Positions 17,237-24,767 of a DNA stretch of 64,000 nt are shown one piece after another (positions within the stretch are counted from its first letter, which is position 1; each line of letters starts with the position of its first letter). Both the position numbers and the translations under genes were made by a program. The notes beneath the pieces are model-generated. The model did no database searches and was not told where the DNA came from. It was given only the letters and a program-made list of their open reading frames with translations. Location of the stretch: the NCBI GenBank assembly GCA_965203435.1, contig CBDBCU010000002.1:124001-188000 (forward strand), written 5' to 3'. The stretch is from CBDBCU01 sp965203435 (GTDB lineage: Bacteria; Chloroflexota; Dehalococcoidia; Lucifugimonadales; UBA3495).

Positions 17237-18106
17237 CTATCGCGGCCCGGTATAAATTATTTCCCGCCCGTTGCGGGGTTGGATGGGGCGGTGGTTAAAG
17301 CCGTTGTGCAAGGCGGCGATGCGGTTGACCTGTTCCTGGGCTATGGAACGGATTTCCCGCAGCGCGATCCAGTCCACCGGCTCCGCGCAGGGCGGCGTGG
17401 TCAGGGAGCCGGAATAGCGGTAGTAGCCCAAATCCGATGGTACAAGGGCGGCGGCGTCAAGGTCAAAACCGCTTTCCCGGATTTGCCCCGCCTCCGGGTA
17501 AGCCTCCAGCAGTGCCTGCACCACCGGGTCGGCTTGGCCCAAGCGGAAAAGCTGCCCCACGACGGCATAATCGCCGGCGGCGTTGCGGTGTACCAAGTGC
17601 AGCTCGGCGGCGAACAGTTTCCGGTCAATCTGATGTTCCGCCGGGGCATGAATGTGCATGGCTATCAATTCATAAGTCCGGTCGCCAATAGTGATGCGGT
17701 TGCCGGGCGCATATTCCACATCGGCAATCCTGCCGTTATGCCGCACGGCTTGGGCGTTGCCGCCGTAGGCAAAGGAAAGCGGCGGCGCGGCCGGGTCGGT
17801 AGTGTAGCCGGTCAAGTCAATGGGCGACTGATTCCGGCCGGCGGCGCAGAGGGCATAATCCGGGGAAAGCTCGCCCCAATGATTGGGCGCGCCGGCCCCG
17901 CCGTAGCTCCAGGGGACGCCGTCACTCCCAGCGGCCAACAACGGCAAAAAGCCGCGCTGCCCCATACCCGATTTCGCTATCCCTTCCAACATAAACCGGC
18001 CGGCCGCTCTCCCTTTTACCGCCGCCGGGTCAACCGCCTGGCCCGCCATTGCCGCAAAGGCCGGATGGGGGCTGACCCTGCCCGGCGGCGGGATGAAATA
18101 TCCCAT
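17237..18106 (-). CDS. Alpha-class carbonic anhydrase
   Basis: Zinc enzyme interconverting CO2 and bicarbonate. Zinc ligands H151, H153 (MHIHAPAEH) and H170 (ELHLVH) are present, with the family blocks WSYGG..PNHWGELSP, NQSPIDL and SLTTPPC; C87 and the Cys of TTPPC form the usual disulphide. Alpha enzymes are normally exported, but no clean signal peptide is seen here: about 60 residues (MGYFIPPPGRVSP onward) precede the domain. I start at ATG 18106 with GGGGG upstream; an earlier ATG at 18205 would overlap the divergent promoter. The export route is therefore uncertain. Confidence 0.87.
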   Translation of the reverse strand: MGYFIPPPGRVSPHPAFAAMAGQAVDPAAVKGRAAGRFMLEGIAKSGMGQRGFLPLLAAGSDGVPWSYGGAGAPNHWGELSPDYALCAAGRNQSPIDLTGYTTDPAAPPLSFAYGGNAQAVRHNGRIADVEYAPGNRITIGDRTYELIAMHIHAPAEHQIDRKLFAAELHLVHRNAAGDYAVVGQLFRLGQADPVVQALLEAYPEAGQIRESGFDLDAAALVPSDLGYYRYSGSLTTPPCAEPVDWIALREIRSIAQEQVNRIAALHNGFNHRPIQPRNGREIIYTGPR

Positions 18107-18176
18107 TGAGGATACCCCCGGTTTTGCTTTTTGGCAACCGGGCCGGTTGGATTGCCGCTGCCCTGTCCACAGGGGC

Positions 18177-18205
18177 TTGACATCAGGTGCCGGATATAGT
18201 AACAT
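18177..18205 (+). promoter_or_regulatory. Promoter of the Doc toxin-antitoxin operon
   Basis: TTGACA (18177-18182), a 17-nt spacer and TAACAT (18200-18205), 48 nt before the antitoxin start. Confidence 0.7.
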
Positions 18206-18253
18206 AGCATTTCAACTTGGTCAGGGAAACCAATCCTTAAAGGCAGGTTTGCT

Positions 18254-18424
18254 ATGAGCAGCAAAAAAGTTACCACCAACGCCAACGGGAAAAAGGCCGC
18301 GCGGGTCAAGTCCGAAAAGGAACTGTTCCCGGTGCGTAAGGTGGATCGGGAAACCGAGCGGCAGGTCATCAAGCTCGTCATTGAGCTGCACCGGGATACC
18401 CTGCGGGAGCTGGCTAATCACTAG
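18254..18424 (+). CDS. Small antitoxin of the Doc-type pair
   Basis: A 56-residue basic protein (MSSKKVTTNANGKKAARVKS...VIELHRDTLRELANH). Its lysine-rich N-terminus and helical C-terminus are like small antitoxins that seal the active site of Fic/Doc toxins. The case rests on position: it shares the promoter with the toxin gene, and the toxin frame begins inside it (44-nt overlap), typical of coupled toxin-antitoxin genes. No Phd-type DNA-binding domain is evident, so it is not a classical Phd. Confidence 0.65.
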   Translation: MSSKKVTTNANGKKAARVKSEKELFPVRKVDRETERQVIKLVIELHRDTLRELANH

Positions 18425-18962
18425 GCGGCAGTATTGGTTCCCTGACATAACTACCGTCGAGAGGGCCATTTACGAACTGGCCGCAGGTCTTTACCCGGAA
18501 TACCCCGATCCTATGCCGGAGTTTCTGTACCTCGGCGGCGACCGGGGGAAAGGGATGCTGGAGTCGGCTTTGGCCCAACCCCGGCAAACCTTTGGCGGCA
18601 TCTACCTGTACCGCACCATCTTTGACAAGGCGGCCGCCCTGCTTTGCTCCATCATCAAGAACCACGCGCTGGTGGACGGCAACAAACGCACCGGGTTGGC
18701 GACGGTTTCGGTGTTTCTGGCCCTGAACGGCTATCTGTTTTATCCCACGATGGCCGAGGCGATTGAACACTGCGTTAAAATCGCCGAAACGCCAGGCACC
18801 CGCGACCAGCAGGGCGTTGCCCGGTGGCTGCGCTCCCGGTCAATCAGCTACGACAAATATCTGTTGACCCTGCTGGAAGGGGAGGATGATTGGTCGGGAG
18901 CCGAGGCCCGTACCCGGGCGATTATCCGCAATCTGGTGGACATCGCCCGGGCCGCCCGGTAA
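18381..18962 (+). CDS. doc: Doc/Fic family toxin
   Basis: Death-on-curing type Fic-fold protein. The core motif NHALVDGNKRTG is the Fic loop HxFx(D/E)GNxR with Leu in place of Phe; the upstream PRQTFGG and LYRTIFDKAAALLCSIIKNH are typical of Doc. Doc phosphorylates EF-Tu; other Fic proteins add AMP. The start is uncertain: the only in-frame initiation codon upstream of the domain is TTG 18381, which gives a 193-residue product, longer than phage Doc (126) mainly at the C-terminus. Coupled translation from the overlapping antitoxin gene is likely. Confidence 0.8.
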   Translation: MSCTGIPCGSWLITRRQYWFPDITTVERAIYELAAGLYPEYPDPMPEFLYLGGDRGKGMLESALAQPRQTFGGIYLYRTIFDKAAALLCSIIKNHALVDGNKRTGLATVSVFLALNGYLFYPTMAEAIEHCVKIAETPGTRDQQGVARWLRSRSISYDKYLLTLLEGEDDWSGAEARTRAIIRNLVDIARAAR

Positions 18963-18978
18963 AACCGCTTTCTCTGCC

Positions 18979-20472
18979 CTACTCCCCCCGCCACCGCAAA
19001 TCTGGCTGCCGGGCCGCCTTTGCCTCGTCCAGCCGGGATACCGGCGTGGTGTGGGGGGCTTGCTGCACCAATTCCGGGCTATCCATAGATTCCCGGTTGA
19101 TGGCTTGCAGGGCGGCGATAAAGGCGTCCAGGGTGTCCCGATTTTCCGCCTCCGTCGGCTCAATCATCAGGGCCTCGTGGACAATCAGCGGGAAATACAT
19201 CGTCGGCGCGTGAAAGCCGTAATCCAGCAGCCGCTTGGCGACCTCCAGCCCACTGACGCCCCGCGCCCGCTGCCAGTCGGCGGAAAAAACCACTTCATGC
19301 ATACAAGGGCGGTCATAGGGCAGATAGTAGTCGTCCCGCAGCTTTGCCAGCAGGTAGTTGGCGTTCAGCACGGCATTGCCGCTGATGGATTTGATGCCGG
19401 CGGCCCCCAAGGTGCGGATGTAGGTGTAGGCCCGCGCCAGCACGCCAAAGTTGCCGTGGAAGCCGCTGATTTTCCCGATGCTGCGTTCCGGCATCTCCGG
19501 AAAGTAGAAGTCAGCGGCGGTGGCCGAGGCATCATCCGCCGGCGGCCGGGCGGCCGCTTGGATTACCGGGGCGGCCAGATAGGGGGTCAGAGCCGGGCCG
19601 CAGCAGACCGGGCCGGCCCCGGGGCCGCCGCCGCCGTGCGGCGTGCTGAAAGTCTTATGCAGGTTCAGATGAACCACATCAAAGCCCAGGTCGCCCAGCT
19701 TGACCCGCCCCAGCAGGGCGTTCATATTGGCCCCATCGCCATAGACCAGCCCGCCGGCCTCATGCACGATGCGGCAGACCTCGACAATGTTGCGGTCGAA
19801 CAATCCCAAAGTGCTGGGCAGGGTTATCATCACCCCGGCCAATTCCGGGCCGGCCAGTTGGCGCAGGGCCGCCAAATCCACATTGCCGTCGGTATCCGAG
19901 GGCAGGGTAACGACCTCAAAGCCGGCCATAGCCGCCGAGGCCGGATTAGTGCCATGGGCGCTGTCCGGGATTGCCATTTTAACCCGGCCGGCAGATCCCC
20001 GATCCTGATGATAGGCCCGCATCATCAGCACGCCGGCCAGTTCCCCGTGGGCCCCGGCCAGGGTAGCCAGGCTGACCCCGGCCATTCCGGTAATTTCCCC
20101 CAGATACTGCTGCAAGCGATACAGCAGTTCCAGGGCGCCCTGGGCGGTTTCGGCCGGCTGCAAGGGATGCAGGGCGGCAAAGCCGGGGAGAAAGGCCATT
20201 TCGTCGTTGACCTTGGGATTGTATTTCATGGTGCAGCTGCCCAGGGGGTAAAACTGGGTGTCAATGGAAAAGTTGAGCTGGCTGAGGGCGGTGAAATACT
20301 GCACCACCTCCGGCTCCGACACTTCGGGCAGCGGCAGGTCGTTGCGGAGCAGGGCCGCAGCGGGCAAGGGCTGGGCCGGCACATCCAGCGGCGGGGCAAC
20401 GGCCCCCACCCGGCCGGGAACGCTGCGCTCCAGCAGCAGACGAGTAGTATCGCGGGTTCCACCTTTCAACAT
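18979..20472 (-). CDS. gcvPB: Glycine dehydrogenase (decarboxylating) subunit 2
   Basis: Beta chain of the split P-protein of the glycine cleavage system; with GcvPA it decarboxylates glycine on PLP and passes aminomethyl to the H-protein lipoyl arm. The Schiff-base lysine is K273 (LNLHKTFSTPHGGGGPG); FYPLGSCTMKYNPK (75-87) and DSAHGTNPAS are further family blocks. Length 497 is normal. The usual neighbours gcvPA, gcvH and gcvT are absent; upstream on the same strand is a run of five HEPN-like genes 38 nt away, so it may be read from their promoter. Confidence 0.93.
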   Translation of the reverse strand: MLKGGTRDTTRLLLERSVPGRVGAVAPPLDVPAQPLPAAALLRNDLPLPEVSEPEVVQYFTALSQLNFSIDTQFYPLGSCTMKYNPKVNDEMAFLPGFAALHPLQPAETAQGALELLYRLQQYLGEITGMAGVSLATLAGAHGELAGVLMMRAYHQDRGSAGRVKMAIPDSAHGTNPASAAMAGFEVVTLPSDTDGNVDLAALRQLAGPELAGVMITLPSTLGLFDRNIVEVCRIVHEAGGLVYGDGANMNALLGRVKLGDLGFDVVHLNLHKTFSTPHGGGGPGAGPVCCGPALTPYLAAPVIQAAARPPADDASATAADFYFPEMPERSIGKISGFHGNFGVLARAYTYIRTLGAAGIKSISGNAVLNANYLLAKLRDDYYLPYDRPCMHEVVFSADWQRARGVSGLEVAKRLLDYGFHAPTMYFPLIVHEALMIEPTEAENRDTLDAFIAALQAINRESMDSPELVQQAPHTTPVSRLDEAKAARQPDLRWRGE

Positions 20473-20510
20473 AGGCTTACTGCTCCGATAAGAGGATGAT
20501 CGAGGGATGG

Positions 20511-21086
20511 CTACTCTTGAGCCACCCCGTTCTCCGCAATGGTTTCCCCGGGGGACGGGTTGACCGGCGGCCGCTCGTCCATCGGCGGCCGGCCGGTAGC
20601 CAATCGTTCCTCGTCCCGCTTGCTGGTAGGCTGTTCCAGCCGCCGCTTTGCCTCCTCGATTTCCGCGCTGACGAAAGGCGGCGCATAGCCCGGAGCCAAG
20701 ACCGGCTCCAGACTGCTAATCATCCGGGCAGCGTCCTCGATAAGCGCCGCAATCTGCCAAGCGCCGAACTCGTGATGGTAATAGTTGTAATGGGCGTCCC
20801 GGGTTCCCCGATAGCCGGACGCAATGTTGCGGTCCTTCAGTTCCAGGGACAGGATGTCGGCAATGCGGCCCAACTTCCAATCGGCATCGTTGAACCACCG
20901 CCGCTTTTCGGCGGCGGCTTTCAGGGCAAAGGCGGCCGCGCCCCAAGCCTTTTCCGAGGCTTGCAGCAAATCGCCGCTATCCAGTTCCTGCCAAGCCTTG
21001 CCCAGCAGTTCCCGGCTGATGCGGATATTGCGAACCGCCTCGGCGTCCGGCGACGGGCCGGGGGCGGTGTCCAAGGGCAAAGTCAT
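20511..21086 (-). CDS. PaREP1/HEPN-like tandem paralogue A
   Basis: A 191-residue member of a five-gene tandem array. Residues 1-73 (SRELLGKAWQELDSGDLLQA, then SEKAWGAAAFALKAAAEKRRW) are the same in all five; the LLQASEKAWGAAAFALKA block resembles the PaREP1 branch of the HEPN superfamily. The core at 74-125 (GRIADILSLELKDRNIASGY) is the type shared with C and D. The C-terminal third (EEAKRRLEQPTSKRDEERL) is again constant and Pro-rich. It is last in the array, ending 38 nt before gcvPB. Differs from the others by G29 and by the tail (IAENGVAQE). Function unknown; no clear RX4-6H motif. Confidence 0.72.
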   Translation of the reverse strand: MTLPLDTAPGPSPDAEAVRNIRISRELLGKAWQELDSGDLLQASEKAWGAAAFALKAAAEKRRWFNDADWKLGRIADILSLELKDRNIASGYRGTRDAHYNYYHHEFGAWQIAALIEDAARMISSLEPVLAPGYAPPFVSAEIEEAKRRLEQPTSKRDEERLATGRPPMDERPPVNPSPGETIAENGVAQE

Positions 21087-21127
21087 CAGGTTGCCTCGCT
21101 GAAAAGATGATATGCTGCCGGGGATGG

Positions 21128-21703
21128 CTAATCCGGTACGACGCCGTTATCCGGGGCGGTTTCCCCCGGGGACGGGTTGACCGGCGGCCGCTCGTCCATT
21201 GGCGGCCGGCCGGTAGCCAATCGTTCCTCGTCCCGCTTGCTGGTAGGCTGCTCCAGCCGCCGCTTTTCCGCCTCGATTTCGGCGCTGATAAAGGGCGGCG
21301 CATAGTCCGGGGCCAAGACCGGCTCCAGCTTAGCCATCAACCGCGCGGCCAGGTTAAGGATGCGGCGGAGGACCGCGGCGTTATATTCGTGATGATAAAA
21401 GTTGTAATGGGCATCCCGGGCCGCCAGGGTATAGGCCACGATGTCATCATCGTCCTGCTCGGCGGCGATGACATTGGCGATAATGCCCAACTTCCAATCG
21501 GCATCGTTGAACCACCGCCGCTTTTCGGCGGCGGCTTTCAGGGCAAAAGCGGCCGCGCCCCAAGCCTTTTCCGAGGCTTGCAGCAAATCGCCGCTATCCA
21601 GTTCCTGCCAAGCCTTGGCCAGCAGTTCCCGGCTGATGCGGATATTGCGAACCGCCTCGGCATCCGGCGACGGGCCGGGGGCAGTGTCTAGTGGCAAAGT
21701 CAT
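21128..21703 (-). CDS. PaREP1/HEPN-like tandem paralogue B (divergent core)
   Basis: Same length (191) and same N-terminal 73 residues as its neighbours, but the core is quite different: IIANVIAAEQDDDDIVAYTL and NFYHHEYNAAVLRRILNLAA in place of the A/C/D sequence. Conservation returns at SLEPVLAP/KLEPVLAP and runs to the end. The junctions are sharp, so the core seems to have been exchanged by recombination or kept different by selection while the flanks were homogenised. A GAGG site lies 8 nt before the ATG. Spacer to paralogue A is 41 nt. Confidence 0.72.
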   Translation of the reverse strand: MTLPLDTAPGPSPDAEAVRNIRISRELLAKAWQELDSGDLLQASEKAWGAAAFALKAAAEKRRWFNDADWKLGIIANVIAAEQDDDDIVAYTLAARDAHYNFYHHEYNAAVLRRILNLAARLMAKLEPVLAPDYAPPFISAEIEAEKRRLEQPTSKRDEERLATGRPPMDERPPVNPSPGETAPDNGVVPD

Positions 21704-21766
21704 AAGGTTGCCTCGCTGAAAAGATGACTCCGTTCATCCTGAACTTGTTGCAGGACGATGGGACGA

Positions 21767-22342
21767 CTACTCCGGTACGACGCCGTTATCCGAGGTGGTT
21801 TCCCTCGGGGTCGGGTTGACCGGCGGCCGCGTATCCATCGGCGGCCGGCCGGTAGCCAATCGTTCCTCGTCCCGCTTGCTGGTGGGCTGTTCCAGCCGCC
21901 GCTTTGCCTCCTCGATTTCGGCGCTGACGAAAGGCGGCGCATAACCCGGAGCCAAGACCGGCTCCAGACTGCTAATCATCCGGGCAGCGTCCTCGATAAG
22001 CGCCGCAATCTGCCAAGCGCCGAACTCGTGATGGTAATAGTTGTAATGGGCGTCCCGGGTTCCCCGATAGCCGGACGCAATGTTGCGGTCATCCAGTTCC
22101 AGGGACAGGATGTCGGCAATGCGGCCCAACTTCCAGTCGGCGTCGTTGAACCAGCGCCGCTTTTCGGCGGCGGCTTTCAGGGCAAAGGCGGCCGCGCCCC
22201 AAGCCTTTTCCGAGGCTTGCAGCAAATCGCCGCTATCCAGTTCCTGCCAGGCTTTTGCCAGCAGTTCCCGGCTGATGCGGATATTGCGAACCGCCTCGGC
22301 ATCCGGCGACGGGCCGGGGGCGGTGTCTAGGGGCAGAGTCAT
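21767..22342 (-). CDS. PaREP1/HEPN-like tandem paralogue C
   Basis: 191 residues; almost the same as A through residue 170 (core DILSLELDDRNIASGYRGTR), with a tail TPRETTSDNGVVPE like E. The 63-nt spacer to paralogue B contains a short repeat also found at 46.8 and 50.5 kb (CATCCTGAACTTGTTG), which the 41-nt spacers lack. HEPN-like assignment as for the other members. Confidence 0.72.
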   Translation of the reverse strand: MTLPLDTAPGPSPDAEAVRNIRISRELLAKAWQELDSGDLLQASEKAWGAAAFALKAAAEKRRWFNDADWKLGRIADILSLELDDRNIASGYRGTRDAHYNYYHHEFGAWQIAALIEDAARMISSLEPVLAPGYAPPFVSAEIEEAKRRLEQPTSKRDEERLATGRPPMDTRPPVNPTPRETTSDNGVVPE

Positions 22343-22383
22343 AAGGTTGCCTCGCTGAAAAGATGATATGTTGCCGAGGTCGG

Positions 22384-22959
22384 TTACTCTGGTACGACGC
22401 CGTTATCCGAGGTGGTTTCCCCGGGGGACGGGTTGACCGGCGGCCGCTCGTCCATTGGCGGCCGGCCGGTAGCCAATCGTTCCTCGTCCCGCTTGCTGGT
22501 AGGCTGCTCCAGCCGCCGCTTTGCCTCCTCGATTTCCGCGCTGACAAAGGGCGGCGCATAGTCCGGGGCCAAGACCGGCTCCAGACTGCTAATCATCCGG
22601 GCAGCGTCCTCGATAAGCGCCGCAATCTGCCAAGCGCCGAACTCGTGATGGTAATAGTTGTAATGGGCGTCCCGGGTTCCCCGATAGCCGGACGCAATGT
22701 TGCGGTCATCCAGTTCCAGGGACAGGATGTCGGCAATGCGGCCCAACTTCCAATCGGCGTCGTTGAACCACCGCCGCTTTTCGGCGGCGGCTTTCAGGGC
22801 AAAAGCGGCCGCGCCCCAAGCCTTTTCCGAGGCTTGCAGCAAATCGCCGCTATCCAGTTCCTGCCAAGCCTTGGCCAGCAGTTCCCGGCTGATGCGGATA
22901 TTGCGAACCGCCTCGGCATCCGGCGACGGGCCGGGGGCAGTGTCTAGTGGCAAAGTCAT
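22384..22959 (-). CDS. PaREP1/HEPN-like tandem paralogue D
   Basis: 191 residues, core the same as C; differs from C at only a few positions (APDYAP for APGYAP, MDERPP for MDTRPP, PSPGET for PTPRET). The C/D and A/B pairs repeat with the same 41-nt inner and 63-nt outer spacers, which suggests duplication of a two-gene unit of about 1256 bp. Confidence 0.72.
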   Translation of the reverse strand: MTLPLDTAPGPSPDAEAVRNIRISRELLAKAWQELDSGDLLQASEKAWGAAAFALKAAAEKRRWFNDADWKLGRIADILSLELDDRNIASGYRGTRDAHYNYYHHEFGAWQIAALIEDAARMISSLEPVLAPDYAPPFVSAEIEEAKRRLEQPTSKRDEERLATGRPPMDERPPVNPSPGETTSDNGVVPE

Positions 22960-23022
22960 AAGGTTGCCTCGCTGAAAAGATGACTCCGTTCATCCTGAAC
23001 TTGTTGCAGGACGATGGGACGA

Positions 23023-23598
23023 CTACTCCGGTACGACGCCGTTATCCGAGGTGGTTTCCCTCGGGGTCGGGTTGACCGGCGGCCGCTCGTCCATAGGGGG
23101 ACGGCCGGTAGCCAATCGTTCCTCGTCCCGCTTGCTGGTAGGCTGTTCCAGCCGCCGCTTTTCCGCCTCGATTTCCGCGCTGATGAAAGGCGGCGCATAA
23201 TCCGGGGCCAAAACCGGCTCCAGACCGCTGAGCATCCGGGCGGCATCATCGATAAGCGCCGCAATCCGCCAAGCGCCGAACTCATGATGATAAAAGTTGT
23301 AATGGGCTTCCCGGGTGCCCAAGTAGGCGGTGGCAATGTTGCGGTCGCCCAGTTCCGCCGCCAGAATGTCGGCGATAATGCCCAGCTTCCAGTCGGCGTC
23401 GTTGAACCACCGCCGCTTTTCGGCGGCGGCTTTCAGGGCAAAGGCGGCCGCGCCCCAAGCCTTTTCCGAGGCTTGCAGCAAATCGCCGCTATCCAATTCC
23501 TGCCAGGCTTTGGCCAGCAGTTCCCGGCTGATGCGGATATTGCGAACCGCCTCGGCGTCCGGCGACGGGCCGGGGGCAGTGTCCAAGGGCAAAGTCAT
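23023..23598 (-). CDS. PaREP1/HEPN-like tandem paralogue E (first in array)
   Basis: 191 residues; N-terminal 73 as in the rest. The core is intermediate: ADILAAELGDRNIATAYLGT and NFYHHEFGAWRIAALIDDAA combine features of the A/C/D and B types. I start at ATG 23598 (GGGAGG upstream) rather than at an ATG 11 codons earlier, because the other members start there. Only this member has a TATAAT box directly upstream, so the array is probably one transcript running E to A and perhaps into gcvPB. Confidence 0.72.
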   Translation of the reverse strand: MTLPLDTAPGPSPDAEAVRNIRISRELLAKAWQELDSGDLLQASEKAWGAAAFALKAAAEKRRWFNDADWKLGIIADILAAELGDRNIATAYLGTREAHYNFYHHEFGAWRIAALIDDAARMLSGLEPVLAPDYAPPFISAEIEAEKRRLEQPTSKRDEERLATGRPPMDERPPVNPTPRETTSDNGVVPE

Positions 23599-23619
23599 CC
23601 GGTTGCCTCCCTTAATCCC

Positions 23620-23625
23620 ATTATA
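23620..23625 (-). promoter_or_regulatory. TATAAT -10 of the HEPN-like array
   Basis: On the minus strand GGTATAATGGG, 22 nt before the first gene of the array. No convincing -35. Confidence 0.5.
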
Positions 23626-23670
23626 CCGCAAAGGGATGGCGGCGTCCGTCCCGGGCGCCGCCCTTTGCGC

Positions 23671-24462
23671 CTAGATTACCGAGCGCACTAGACCGCCGTC
23701 CACCAGGATGGTGGTACCGGTGATGTAGCTGGCTTTCCCGGAGGCCAGGAAAGCGACCAGATAGGCCAGTTCCTTGGGGTCGCCGATCCGGCCTACGGCG
23801 GTTTCCGCCGCCCGCTGCGCCAAGCCCTCCTCCACCGATATGCCCAACTCTTTAGCCCGGCTGGTGACATTGGACAGCATCCGCTCGCTGAGGATGGAGC
23901 CGGGACAGACATTGTTAATCAGGATGCCGTCCCGCCCCACTTCGTCGGCCAGGCTTTTCATATAGGCCACCGCGCCCAGGCGGGTCGCCCCGGACAAAGC
24001 TAGGTTGGGAATGGGCTGATAGACGGTGCTGGCCAGGATGTTGATAATGCGCCCGCCGCCCTGCCGTTTCAGATGGGGAATAGCTTCCCGGGCCATTCGG
24101 GCAAAGAAAAACAGGGAACGCTGCACCGCCGTTTCCCACTGCTCCTCGGTCGCCGTTTCGGAGCGGGCCAGGGGCGGGCCGCCGGAGTTGTTGACCATAA
24201 TGTCCAGCTGCCCGTAGCGGTCCACGGTGGTCTGCACCAGGGATTGGATGTTGGCGTAGCTTTCCAGGTCGGCCGGGATGGTCAGCACCTCGGCCCCGGT
24301 GGCGGCCCGGATTTCCGCCGCCGCTTGCTCCAGGTCGGCGGCGGTACGGCTGCAAATCGCCAAGCGCGCCCCCTCCTCGGCCAGCACGTCGGCGCAGGCC
24401 CGGCCCAAGCCCTTGCTGGCCCCCCCGATAATGGCAACCTTGCCTTTAAGTTCCAAGTCCAT
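23671..24462 (-). CDS. Atypical SDR family protein lacking the Tyr/Lys pair
   Basis: A 263-residue Rossmann-fold protein with an SDR nucleotide site (GGASKGLG, 13-20), NNSGG (91-95) and the C-terminal VDGG block, so NAD(P) binding is likely. At the place of the catalytic YxxxK it reads SGATR (157-161), so both Tyr and Lys are replaced; S145 of the NILAST strand remains. Sequences of this branch (PIPNLALS) are annotated as 3-oxoacyl-ACP reductases, but chemistry by the usual mechanism looks impossible. Start ATG 24462 was chosen for AGGGGG upstream and the MDLELKGKVAII beginning. Confidence 0.82.
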   Translation of the reverse strand: MDLELKGKVAIIGGASKGLGRACADVLAEEGARLAICSRTAADLEQAAAEIRAATGAEVLTIPADLESYANIQSLVQTTVDRYGQLDIMVNNSGGPPLARSETATEEQWETAVQRSLFFFARMAREAIPHLKRQGGGRIINILASTVYQPIPNLALSGATRLGAVAYMKSLADEVGRDGILINNVCPGSILSERMLSNVTSRAKELGISVEEGLAQRAAETAVGRIGDPKELAYLVAFLASGKASYITGTTILVDGGLVRSVI

Positions 24463-24607
24463 AAAGGATTTCCCCCTATTATGATAATCCGTCCGGGCCA
24501 AAGCGGCCGGGCGGTTAAGTAGTCGCAAGGTCTGCATTATAACAGAAACTTTTGCCGGTTATGCCGCCCGGCTCACTCGTTAAACCGTCTTTCTCCGCCC
24601 CGCCCCT

Positions 24608-24708
24608 ACCGTCCTTCCCGCGTAAGCGGGAATCCCGAACGGTACTGAAAAGACCAGCCCTTTGCCGCCCAACCGCCGCCGGATTCCCGCTTACGCGGGA
24701 AAGACGGT
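24608..24708. repeat. 101-bp palindromic element (family R1)
   Basis: Complete copy, core type A (ACGGTACTGAAAAGACCAGC). The rest of the 305-bp gap is the promoter at 24731. Confidence 0.85.
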
Positions 24709-24730
24709 TTCTATATGCGTCATTGCCGGG

Positions 24731-24759
24731 TTGACGGCGGCGGGAAAGAGCGCTATAAT
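24731..24759 (+). promoter_or_regulatory. Consensus promoter giving a probably leaderless mRNA
   Basis: TTGACG (24731-24736), a 17-nt spacer and TATAAT (24754-24759). The ATG at 24768 is 8 nt after the -10, so transcription should begin at or next to the start codon; no Shine-Dalgarno site fits between. Confidence 0.7.
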
Positions 24760-24767
24760 GGTAAATT

